Assembly (NCBI GenBank): GCA_003248755.1
Contig: QFQW01000062.1
Coordinates: 1 to 21,252, forward strand
Direction of reading: 5' to 3'
Source: Chryseobacterium sp.
GTDB taxonomy: Bacteria > Bacteroidota > Bacteroidia > Flavobacteriales > Weeksellaceae
Length of the DNA: 21,252 nt
A program made the translations under genes and the position numbers. Below the pieces are notes generated by a model, which ran no database searches, was not told where the DNA came from, and saw only the letters and a program-made list of their open reading frames with translations. Shown here one piece after another: positions 9,301-14,279 of the stretch (position 1 is the first letter of the stretch; each line of letters starts with the position of its first letter).

Positions 9301-9487
9301 CTTTCAAAACAGGAACGTCATAATATCCTACATACAAATTGTCCTGAAAATCGTTTATCAAGGTCAGTCTGCCTGCATTCCCCTGTGAGATGCCGGCCGA
9401 ACTACCTACTGATTCCCAAACCTGTGCTCTTGCATTATTCATCAATAAGAAGAGCAACCAAGAAAAAATAAATAATTGTCTTTTCAT
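6335..9487 (-). CDS. Large T9SS cargo protein: propeller-like N-terminus, three Big_2 Ig-like domains, duplicated module
   Basis: This 1050-residue protein has a signal peptide at 1-22 (MKRQLFIFSWLLFLL..ARAQ). Residues ~25-368 contain repeated units pairing FDGTSWS-type and NSLAVNSTGDLFLAY-type strands, which suggests a beta-propeller. Bacterial Ig-like (Big_2) domains follow at ~373-460 and ~468-552. A cysteine-started beta-rich module spans ~553-722, a third Big_2 domain ~726-806, and a second copy of the module ~809-963. The two modules share IPVGTRF/VPVGTRF near the start, GTYWLNP/GKYWMSM late, and a closing GNCTP/GTCVA. The T9SS type A sorting domain is at ~975-1050 (FYPNPVKDVLNF, GMAGQKL, LPTGVYIFKA, FRVIKK). 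It is probably a surface-exposed adhesion or binding protein; no catalytic motif was found. A membrane regulator is encoded immediately upstream on the same strand, 163 bases away. Confidence 0.9.
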   Translation of the reverse strand: MKRQLFIFSWLLFLLMNNARAQVWESVGSSAGISQGNAGRLTLINDFQDNLYVGYYDVPVLKGSVQKFDGTSWSYVGSQGITTTTAGYNSLSVNNQGVPYFLNQAVGAETGHQVRAFQNGTWTSLPNITNSIINFNSSTISSDNVLFAVNNEGNGTVKKLVNGSWVQVGNTGFAGGLPNFVDIVTTTNGKVYVSFNTSGNVRVYVNDQNASSTDAWQPAGGITDLAPSPTSEDYSSSLAVDQNNNIYVAYQSNSAGGNKLNVKKFDGTSWSQVGPVNFSPGRTKHSSIAIGANNKVYVAVSNWEDANLLRNYVMGYNSSTDSWSQVGTGYASQGQGIYNSLAVNSTGDLFLAYVDSQLAKLCVKKLNLEEVAPTSLEITTQNNVAPNITTDKGTLQLNSTILPANASQDVVWSVESGSTFATVSSTGLVTATASNAVVTIKAASALNFAVFDTIDVTITNQNSTVEQTGIELTTLNNEPTEIFGIGNTLQLKATILPAEADQYVNWSIQEGSNVVSVDANGKVTSLANGYAIIRATSTKSPIYDEIRIDVFANGCKQGNEGPSSVGFRISDGAIRGADDFFIPVGTRFEMSKLRLRILTSSTSPVSKVDIHFLQSKQSGQPGAAITEVYNLTPTSQRFIKDDGFGSSEYEIEINFPSITFNEGTYWLNPVVNVEDGSVVYWNSTVEPGLGSSYFQDMSDGNGWVVVAGGGFAGSYTLVGNCTPMPLTVAPVQGQDANIFIGETVQLQAKLNGTDISNVNWTLDSGSNYASVNSNGLVTGLASGNAKVRVTEPNTGNYAVANIYVTDPNACGQEVPSNNQEEGWTFSRPAAIDIDVPVGTRFNITSVLPTTVGFGTTFTFKFYKDNNEKPGEEILTTGGQIVEDTTGPKWDGIPYYVHKYEVKLNQEVKLEAGKYWMSMDSDAAGWESTTAQFLGNPMMLYDNGAWIEAPTGSDFVYELKGTCVASDLATDEVSGKNLKFYPNPVKDVLNFDASQKVESIEIYGMAGQKLNHIKLSAKNGVVSTEKLPTGVYIFKAYLEDGTTQSFRVIKK

Positions 9488-9490
9488 AAA

Positions 9491-9604
9491 GTTACTTTAA
9501 AATTTGAATTAATTTGGCTCGACTGCCATTACAAATGTAGAAGCAGCAATACAAATTTTTACCAAAAGTAACTACATCATTGTTTACTTTTGAAATAAAG
9601 TAAC
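9491..9604. repeat. Cluster of AAAGTAAC-type octamers around the promoter of the 1050-residue T9SS gene
   Basis: AAAGTAAC occurs on the plus strand at 9565-9572 and 9597-9604. Its complement GTTACTTT lies at 9491-9498, and a one-mismatch copy, TTTACTTT, at 9583-9590. Three copies fall just upstream of or on the -33 element and one in the leader just before the start codon. The mixed orientations look like operator half-sites. The AT-rich background makes chance matches possible. Confidence 0.35.
9532..9566 (-). promoter_or_regulatory. Putative promoter of the 1050-residue T9SS gene
   Basis: On the minus strand TACATTTG (9539-9532) matches the -7 consensus TAnnTTTG exactly. A TTTG lies 23 bases upstream (9566-9563), at the long end of the accepted spacing. 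The leader would be about 40 bases. The TTTG overlaps one of several AAAGTAAC-type octamers described separately. Confidence 0.5.
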
Positions 9605-9650
9605 CTACACAACAGATACTTCATCCTGATAACCAGGTAGTTAAAATGGC

Positions 9651-11057
9651 TTAAAAATTTGTATTAAACCAATTATAAATATCGACAGATTGTGGGATGT
9701 TCAGACGTTTTCGGATTCGGTACTTTTTATTTTGGACGGTTCGCGGTTCTATGAAAGTAATTTTTGCGATATCCTTGGTTGAGAGATTGAGCTTAAGAAG
9801 TGCACAGAACTCTATTTCTGACTTCTGGAGCTCTGGGTTGATTTTTAAAAGTTTTTCGGAAAAATTTGGAAAAATTTGCTCAAAAGTGAACATAAAAGCA
9901 GGGTCACTATTTCTGGCTAATTCTGTAAGCGTGGAGTAAGATTCGTCCAGAGTGCGCGGAATAACCTTTGACTTGTTTTTTTTAAAAATGTAAAAAATAA
10001 AAACACCAGCCGTAATTACAATAATGAGAAGTATATAAATCCATTTAAAATTATTATGACTCTTGGTCTTTTCATCTACTTCAATAACCTTCTGCAAAGA
10101 ATTATACTTGCTTTCCAGAATAGAAATTTCCAACTGCTTCAGCTTATTTTCATAAATAATGGCGCTGTCTTTTTTATTACTTTTTTTGTACAGTTCTACC
10201 AATGAATTATAGACCTTCTTTTTGTTGAGTTCGGTCCCTGTTTTTTCACTGGTTATGAGTGCTTTATGGAAGTACTTCATTGCCTCTTCAATATTGCCTG
10301 ACTTTTCGTAAGCTTGTCCCAGTATGAAATAATTTAGCATCATTATAGAATCATCATCCTTACCCAAAGGCTTTAATACAACGGATTTCAATGCAAAATA
10401 TCGGGCAGAATCAATATTATAATCGGCGTAGATGCTGGCTAAGTTAGAGTAGTTGACATATTGAAATTGATCAATTTCCTTGTCATTCTTTAATTCGTTA
10501 TAGCTCTTTATCACTTCACGCAGTTTTTGCACGGCTTTTCTAGGTTCTCCTTTATCGGTATAGATATTGCCATAACTTATAAGCACATTGGCTTTTGCAA
10601 AAAATATTTTTTTCTGACCGCTATTGTCAGATTTCAGTATAGAATATGCTTTGTCAAGATAGCTTAGGGCTCTGTCATTCAATCCATTGATAGAAAAGGC
10701 TTCTGCAAGATAAATGTTAGCCATTCCTTGATAATAACTATCATTATATAAGAGAGATTTTGCATCCAATTCTTCTGCAGATTCAATCAAATCATCAATT
10801 TTGTTCTTACTATAGAAATATCTGCATTTTCGATCTAATAGTGTTAACTCAGCAGAATAATTCTTTTGCTCCCTTGAGATTTTCAAAAGTCCGTCAATCT
10901 CACGAAATGCCTTGTCAAGATTCTTATTAAAGAGAACACCGTTTTGCTTAATATCTTCTTTTAGTTTAACGGATTTTTGAGCATAGAGTGATTGTGTATA
11001 GCTTATGCAGAGAAATAAAAGTATAGCGTTGAAAGTAATTTTTAATGCCGTAATCAT
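9651..11057 (-). CDS. Membrane-anchored TPR protein with C-terminal LuxR-like helix-turn-helix (transcriptional regulator)
   Basis: This 468-residue protein has an N-terminal signal peptide or anchor (residues 1-26, ending QSLYAQ). A helical region with tetratricopeptide-like repeats spans ~40-310; one clear unit is GQAYEKSGNIEEAMKYFHKAL near 247. A short coiled-coil-like stretch follows, then a transmembrane helix at ~339-359 (WIYILLIIVITAGVFIFYIF). The cytoplasmic C-terminus (~410-455) is a helix-turn-helix of the LuxR/GerE kind, with SEIEFCALLKLNLSTKDIA and EPRTVQNKKYRIRKRLNI. This architecture is common in Bacteroidota: a periplasmic TPR sensor part linked through the membrane to a DNA-binding part. 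The neighbouring T9SS cargo gene on the same strand is a plausible target, but that is inferred from position only. A -7 box ends five bases before the ATG, so a leaderless mRNA is likely. Confidence 0.88.
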   Translation of the reverse strand: MITALKITFNAILLFLCISYTQSLYAQKSVKLKEDIKQNGVLFNKNLDKAFREIDGLLKISREQKNYSAELTLLDRKCRYFYSKNKIDDLIESAEELDAKSLLYNDSYYQGMANIYLAEAFSINGLNDRALSYLDKAYSILKSDNSGQKKIFFAKANVLISYGNIYTDKGEPRKAVQKLREVIKSYNELKNDKEIDQFQYVNYSNLASIYADYNIDSARYFALKSVVLKPLGKDDDSIMMLNYFILGQAYEKSGNIEEAMKYFHKALITSEKTGTELNKKKVYNSLVELYKKSNKKDSAIIYENKLKQLEISILESKYNSLQKVIEVDEKTKSHNNFKWIYILLIIVITAGVFIFYIFKKNKSKVIPRTLDESYSTLTELARNSDPAFMFTFEQIFPNFSEKLLKINPELQKSEIEFCALLKLNLSTKDIAKITFIEPRTVQNKKYRIRKRLNIPQSVDIYNWFNTNF

Positions 11058-11061
11058 TCTT

Positions 11062-11069
11062 CAAATTTA
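11062..11069 (-). promoter_or_regulatory. Putative -7 promoter element of the TPR/HTH regulator (leaderless)
   Basis: On the minus strand the sequence is TAAATTTG, an exact TAnnTTTG match. Its final G lies five bases before the A of the ATG at 11057, so transcription would begin at about the start codon. No clear -33 TTTG is visible upstream. Confidence 0.5.
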
Positions 11070-11189
11070 TTAAGAATATTTTGCGAAATAACTTTTTTGC
11101 GATAAAATTAATTAACAACTTTTTATTGAATATGATTGATATTGAATTTTGATAAGAATACTAAAAACTGATTTAACTTCAATTCATAC

Positions 11190-11321
11190 TTAAGTGAGTT
11201 TTTTGAGAAAATTTTTCATGATCATATAAAAAATTGAAGAAGATAGATTAATTAGAGGATGTTCCGTTTTATAGTCTTTTGGTACACTGATTATTTTGGC
11301 AGGATTGGTTTTACTCAGAAG
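11190..11321 (-). pseudogene. Possible decayed gene fragment (DUF2461-like C-terminal part?)
   Basis: The minus-strand frame from 11321 down to the TAA at 11190-11192 encodes 43 residues, including SKTNPAKIISVPKDYKTEHP, and has no plausible start codon. The stretch VPKDYKTEHPLI resembles the VPKGYDKDHPAI-type segment I associate with DUF2461 (TIGR02453) proteins. Further upstream the frame is closed by TGA at 11322-11324, and related sequence is not evident. This may be a remnant of a deleted gene. The match is from memory and short, so confidence is low. Confidence 0.22.
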
Positions 11322-11461
11322 TCAGCCCAAAGCTTAATGTCAAACTTTCATTTTTTAAGAATTTTATTTGAAATCTTAATCCTAGTCCTTTCCGGTGGGA
11401 AAGTTATCCTTGAAATGCTTTGTCAAAAAATGATGTAATGGATAGCGGGTTTCCGACTCCT

Positions 11462-11500
11462 AAAAAAGAAACGCTGCTTCAATAAATGATGCAGCGTTTC
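11462..11500 (-). terminator. Intrinsic terminator of the catalase gene
   Basis: A perfect 10-bp inverted repeat, GAAACGCTGC at 11468-11477 and GCAGCGTTTC at 11491-11500, encloses a 13-base loop. On the minus strand six T residues follow (plus-strand A run 11462-11467). It lies 20 bases past the catalase stop codon. Confidence 0.9.
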
Positions 11501-11519
11501 AGAAATTTTCAGGTCTTTT

Positions 11520-13010
11520 TTATTTCGCGTGATTCATCGCATTAGCGTCAATGTTGACTCCAAGTCCTTGTGCGACTCTCATTCCTAGTTCAATATTTGC
11601 TCGGAAAAAATGGCAAAGCTGACGGTTGATAATTTCGTCTCTCTTTGGACCATCGATTCCGCTCATATGACCAACAATGTTGTTGACCAAGGCAGTTCTG
11701 GCTTCTTGATTCAAAGCTTTTGTATAGAATAACCCAGGTTGTGTGTAATGGTCATCATCATTTTGATTTCTATCGTAATTGGCAACATGGGTATTGTCTA
11801 GATCGTATTCCAGATTCTTGTAAGATTCTGTTGGTTCTACATCACTGAAACTGTTTGGATAATAATTCGGTTTGTCTCCATAATCAGAATCATCTGCCAT
11901 TGCGCCCCCTCTCTGGAAATTATTGACAGCAAATGGACACTTATTAACTTCAAGCTGGTGAGAATTGACGCCCACTCTGTATCTGTGTGCATCGGCATAA
12001 GAAAATAATCTGCCTTGTAACATTTTATCTGGAGAAAAACTGATTCCATCAATCAAATGACTTGGCGCAAAAGCCGATTGTTCTACGTGAACAAAATAAT
12101 TTCTAGGAACTTCATTCAACTCCATTACACCAACTTCCTGCAAAGGAAACTCATCTTGGAACCAGACTTTGGTCACATCAAAAGGATTCCAACGCCATTC
12201 TTTAGCTTGTTGTTCCGTCATTGTCTGGATATAAAGTGTCCATTTTGGGAAATCGCCTTTCTCAATAGAGTTGACTAAATCTTCCTGTGAGAAATCCGGA
12301 TTTTCGCCTTTCATTTTTGTAGCTTCGTCATCAGAAAAATTCTTGATGCCTTGTTGAGTTTTGAAATGAAATTTAACCCAAGTTCTCTCATTTTTATCAT
12401 TAATCATAGAAAAAGTATGAGAGCCAAATCCATGCATATGTCTATAGCCATAAGGTGTTCCTCTGTCAGACATCAAAATTAAGACCTGATGAAGAGATTC
12501 CGGATTAAGAGACCAAAAATCCCACATCATTGTCTTACTTTTTAGATTGGTTTTCGGAACACGTTTCTGAGTGTGAATGAAATCCGGAAATTTTTTTGCA
12601 TCCTTGATAAAGAAAACCGGTGTGTTGTTTCCCACCAAATCCCAGTTTCCATCTTCTGTATAGAATTTCAAAGCAAAACCTCTCGGGTCTCTTTCTGTGT
12701 CCGCGCTTCCCATTTCTCCACCAACTGTAGAAAATCTTGCGAACATTTTGCAAGAATTCCCGACTTTGGAAAAAAGTTTCGCTCTGGTATATTTGCTAAT
12801 ATCGTGTGTCACGGTAAAAGTTCCGTAAGCGCCAGAACCTTTTGCGTGAACAATTCTTTCAGGAATTCTTTCTCTTACAAAGTGCGCAAGATTCTCCTGT
12901 AGAACAAAATCCTGTAACAAAACCGGACCTCTAGGCCCAACAGTCTGTGAATCCTGATGCTCGTAATATGGTGAGCCGACGGAATTTGTGAGTTTTTTCT
13001 TATTTTCCAT
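11520..13010 (-). CDS. katA: Monofunctional haem catalase
   Basis: This enzyme converts hydrogen peroxide to water and oxygen. The 496-residue length is that of a small-subunit (clade 3-like) monofunctional catalase. The active-site histidine is H55 in RIVHAKGSGAYG. The distal asparagine is N128 in DLVGNNTPVFFI, and the proximal haem-ligand tyrosine is Y338 in GRLFSYADAHRYR. The conserved segment FARFSTVGGEMGSADTERDP lies at ~91-110. All key residues are present. No signal peptide is visible, so it should be cytoplasmic. It starts at the ATG at 13008-13010, preceded by a 113-base divergent intergenic region shared with an OxyR-type regulator. It is therefore very likely induced by peroxide through that regulator. 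A strong terminator follows, so it is probably transcribed alone. The symbol katA is by analogy; the catalase subtype name varies between genomes. Confidence 0.96.
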   Translation of the reverse strand: MENKKKLTNSVGSPYYEHQDSQTVGPRGPVLLQDFVLQENLAHFVRERIPERIVHAKGSGAYGTFTVTHDISKYTRAKLFSKVGNSCKMFARFSTVGGEMGSADTERDPRGFALKFYTEDGNWDLVGNNTPVFFIKDAKKFPDFIHTQKRVPKTNLKSKTMMWDFWSLNPESLHQVLILMSDRGTPYGYRHMHGFGSHTFSMINDKNERTWVKFHFKTQQGIKNFSDDEATKMKGENPDFSQEDLVNSIEKGDFPKWTLYIQTMTEQQAKEWRWNPFDVTKVWFQDEFPLQEVGVMELNEVPRNYFVHVEQSAFAPSHLIDGISFSPDKMLQGRLFSYADAHRYRVGVNSHQLEVNKCPFAVNNFQRGGAMADDSDYGDKPNYYPNSFSDVEPTESYKNLEYDLDNTHVANYDRNQNDDDHYTQPGLFYTKALNQEARTALVNNIVGHMSGIDGPKRDEIINRQLCHFFRANIELGMRVAQGLGVNIDANAMNHAK

Positions 13011-13064
13011 ATTTAAGATTTTATGATTTAATTCATTTATTGAGATGCTAAATTCGATAAAAAA

Positions 13065-13091
13065 ACTTATTCATGAAACAAATTAATAAGT
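13065..13091. promoter_or_regulatory. Candidate OxyR operator between katA and oxyR
   Basis: ACTTATT at 13065-13071 and AATAAGT at 13085-13091 are perfect inverted arms separated by 13 bases. An AT-rich dyad of this size is typical of LysR-type binding sites. It lies in the divergent catalase/oxyR region and touches the first base of the oxyR -7 box, so binding could repress oxyR while activating the catalase gene. The regulatory roles are inference. Confidence 0.4.
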
Positions 13092-13098
13092 ATATTTG
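13091..13098 (+). promoter_or_regulatory. Putative -7 promoter element of oxyR
   Basis: TATATTTG matches TAnnTTTG exactly and ends 25 bases before the GTG start of oxyR, giving a leader of about 20 bases. No good -33 element is seen at the usual distance, which would fit a regulated promoter. Confidence 0.45.
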
Positions 13099-13123
13099 TA
13101 ATAGATAAAATTAATTAGAAGTC

Positions 13124-14077
13124 GTGAATATCCAACAACTAGAATATCTGATTGCAGTAGATAAATATAAGCATTTTGGTAAAGCTGCACAAGCTTGTTT
13201 TATCACTCAGCCAACACTCAGTGCAATGATTCAGAAATTTGAAGACGAACTTGATGTTAAGGTCTTTGATAGAACAACGCACCCGATCAGAACTACAGAC
13301 GCAGGAGCGGAAATCATCAAAGAGGCTCAAAAAGTCATCGATTCTGTAAATGAACTGAAGAACAAAGCTAATTTCCTCAACAACATTCTTGCAGGTAAGC
13401 TTAATCTCGGAATTATCCCGACAGTTTCAAGTTATGTTCTTCCAAATGAGATTTTCAAATTCCTTCAGAATAATCCTCAGATTGAATTGAATATCAAAGA
13501 AATGACAACTGAAAGCATCATTAAGTCTTTGAAATCAGGAGAACTAGACGCAGGAATTATTTCTACACCTTATTCTGCAGCAGACGAGTTTTATCAGGAT
13601 TTTCTTTTCAATGAGGAACTGATGCTGTATTCTGCTAATCAGGAAGTTGGTGTTAAAAAAGACTGTTTTGTTGTTCCTGAAGATATTGATGTGGACAAAG
13701 TTTGGCTGTTGGAAGAAGGAAATTGTCTTAGAACTCAGTTCGAGAATATTTGCCATCTGAAAGAGAATTCTTTGAAGCCTAATAACTTAGAATTTTTGGC
13801 TTCCAATATCAATACATTGATTCAAATGGTTGACAAAGTGGGCGGAATTACTATTCTTCCAGAAATGGGCGTTGAACAATTATCAGTTGAGCAAAAACAA
13901 AAAGTTGCAAGATTTATTAAACCCTTCCCTTTCAGAGAAATCAGTTTGATTTATTACAAACCAACTTATAAGCAAAAAATTATCGATGAATTGATTTCCG
14001 AAATCAGAACATCAATGGAGCAGAGACTTAATTATTATAGGGATTCTGGAAATTATGTAAGCATTAAGCCTGAATAA
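13124..14077 (+). CDS. oxyR: Hydrogen-peroxide-inducible regulator OxyR (LysR family)
   Basis: This 317-residue LysR-type regulator has an N-terminal winged helix-turn-helix (MNIQQLEYLIAVDKYKHFGK, then CFITQPTLSAMIQKFEDEL). The substrate-binding-like effector domain starts near residue 90 (GKLNLGIIPTVSSYVLP). Two cysteines, C201 and C210, lie in EEGNCLRTQFENICHL. Their spacing and context match the redox pair C199/C208 of E. coli OxyR, which forms a disulfide on peroxide exposure. This makes OxyR a better call than a general LysR regulator. Translation begins at a GTG (13124), chosen because the family N-terminus starts there and no upstream ATG fits. It is divergent from the catalase gene, its expected target, and an inverted repeat lies between them. 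Confidence 0.92.
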   Translation: MNIQQLEYLIAVDKYKHFGKAAQACFITQPTLSAMIQKFEDELDVKVFDRTTHPIRTTDAGAEIIKEAQKVIDSVNELKNKANFLNNILAGKLNLGIIPTVSSYVLPNEIFKFLQNNPQIELNIKEMTTESIIKSLKSGELDAGIISTPYSAADEFYQDFLFNEELMLYSANQEVGVKKDCFVVPEDIDVDKVWLLEEGNCLRTQFENICHLKENSLKPNNLEFLASNINTLIQMVDKVGGITILPEMGVEQLSVEQKQKVARFIKPFPFREISLIYYKPTYKQKIIDELISEIRTSMEQRLNYYRDSGNYVSIKPE

Positions 14078-14104
14078 ATTCATACTGAATTAATAGGAAT
14101 TGAT

Positions 14105-14135
14105 TTTGAAATCTAAAAAATAGTATGTATTTTTG
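14105..14135 (+). promoter_or_regulatory. Promoter of metK
   Basis: TTTG at 14105-14108 and TATTTTTG at 14128-14135 match the Bacteroidota -33 and -7 elements with a 19-base spacer. This is the best promoter in the window. Transcription should start near 14140-14143, just ahead of the riboswitch-like structure, leaving a leader of about 138 bases before the metK ATG. Confidence 0.7.
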
Positions 14136-14155
14136 CGGTCGAATTTTTGAATAAA

Positions 14156-14204
14156 GGAGGAGAACTTTGACTGATTGCAACCTCAATAAAAAATGCTAAA
14201 ACAG
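14156..14204 (+). ncRNA. SAM-II-like riboswitch in the metK leader
   Basis: The leader folds into the H-type pseudoknot of SAM-II (SAM-alpha) riboswitches. P1 pairs GAGG (14157-14160) with CCTC (14181-14184). P2 pairs loop CTGATTGC (14171-14178) with 14195-14204: C14178-G14195, G14177-C14196, a bulged U14197, then U14176-A14198, U14175-A14199, and CUG 14171-14173 with CAG 14202-14204. Conserved SAM-II landmarks are visible: ATTGCA before the P1 3' strand, an A-rich joint, then ATGCTAAA. The outer P2 pairs differ from the alphaproteobacterial type I remember yet still pair, so this is compensatory change. P1 is only 4 bp, with an A-A mismatch at its inner end. Position before metK fits feedback by SAM. 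I could not run a covariance search; a SAM-V-like variant shares the same core. Confidence 0.75.
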
Positions 14205-14220
14205 ATTTTTCTTTTTTAGT

Positions 14221-14272
14221 TCCTTTTTTACAATCATCAGCTTTCGACTTCGAAATATAAAATACAAAAGGA
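14221..14272 (+). promoter_or_regulatory. Possible Shine-Dalgarno/anti-Shine-Dalgarno pair in the metK leader
   Basis: AAAAGGA at 14266-14272, seven bases before the metK ATG, is the only Shine-Dalgarno-like sequence there. It is exactly complementary over seven bases to TCCTTTT at 14221-14227, just past the riboswitch. Pairing would hide the ribosome site. How it is coupled to SAM binding is not clear from sequence, and T-rich context makes chance complementarity possible. Confidence 0.35.
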
Positions 14273-14279
14273 ATAATTT

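Larger units (their letters stand above)
11058..11519. other. Gene-free 462-base interval
   Basis: This is the longest stretch without an intact gene. Its left end carries the promoter element of the TPR/HTH regulator and its right end the catalase terminator. Between them the sequence is AT-rich. On the minus strand an open frame without a usable start (11190-11321) contains a protein-like stretch, IISVPKDYKTEHPLI, described separately. A 33-codon plus-strand frame at 11337-11438 has no supporting features. I recognise no RNA motif here. Confidence 0.6.

Noticed and set aside
11337..11438. A 33-codon plus-strand frame with a hydrophobic product in the 462-base gap
   Set aside because: It has no promoter, no recognisable motif and no neighbour that would explain it. 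Hydrophobic short frames are common in AT-rich DNA.
14205..14230. T-rich stretch after the riboswitch considered as an intrinsic terminator
   Set aside because: No GC-containing hairpin precedes the T runs; only the A/T-rich CTAAAA/TTTTAG pairing is possible. Translational control is more likely than termination.
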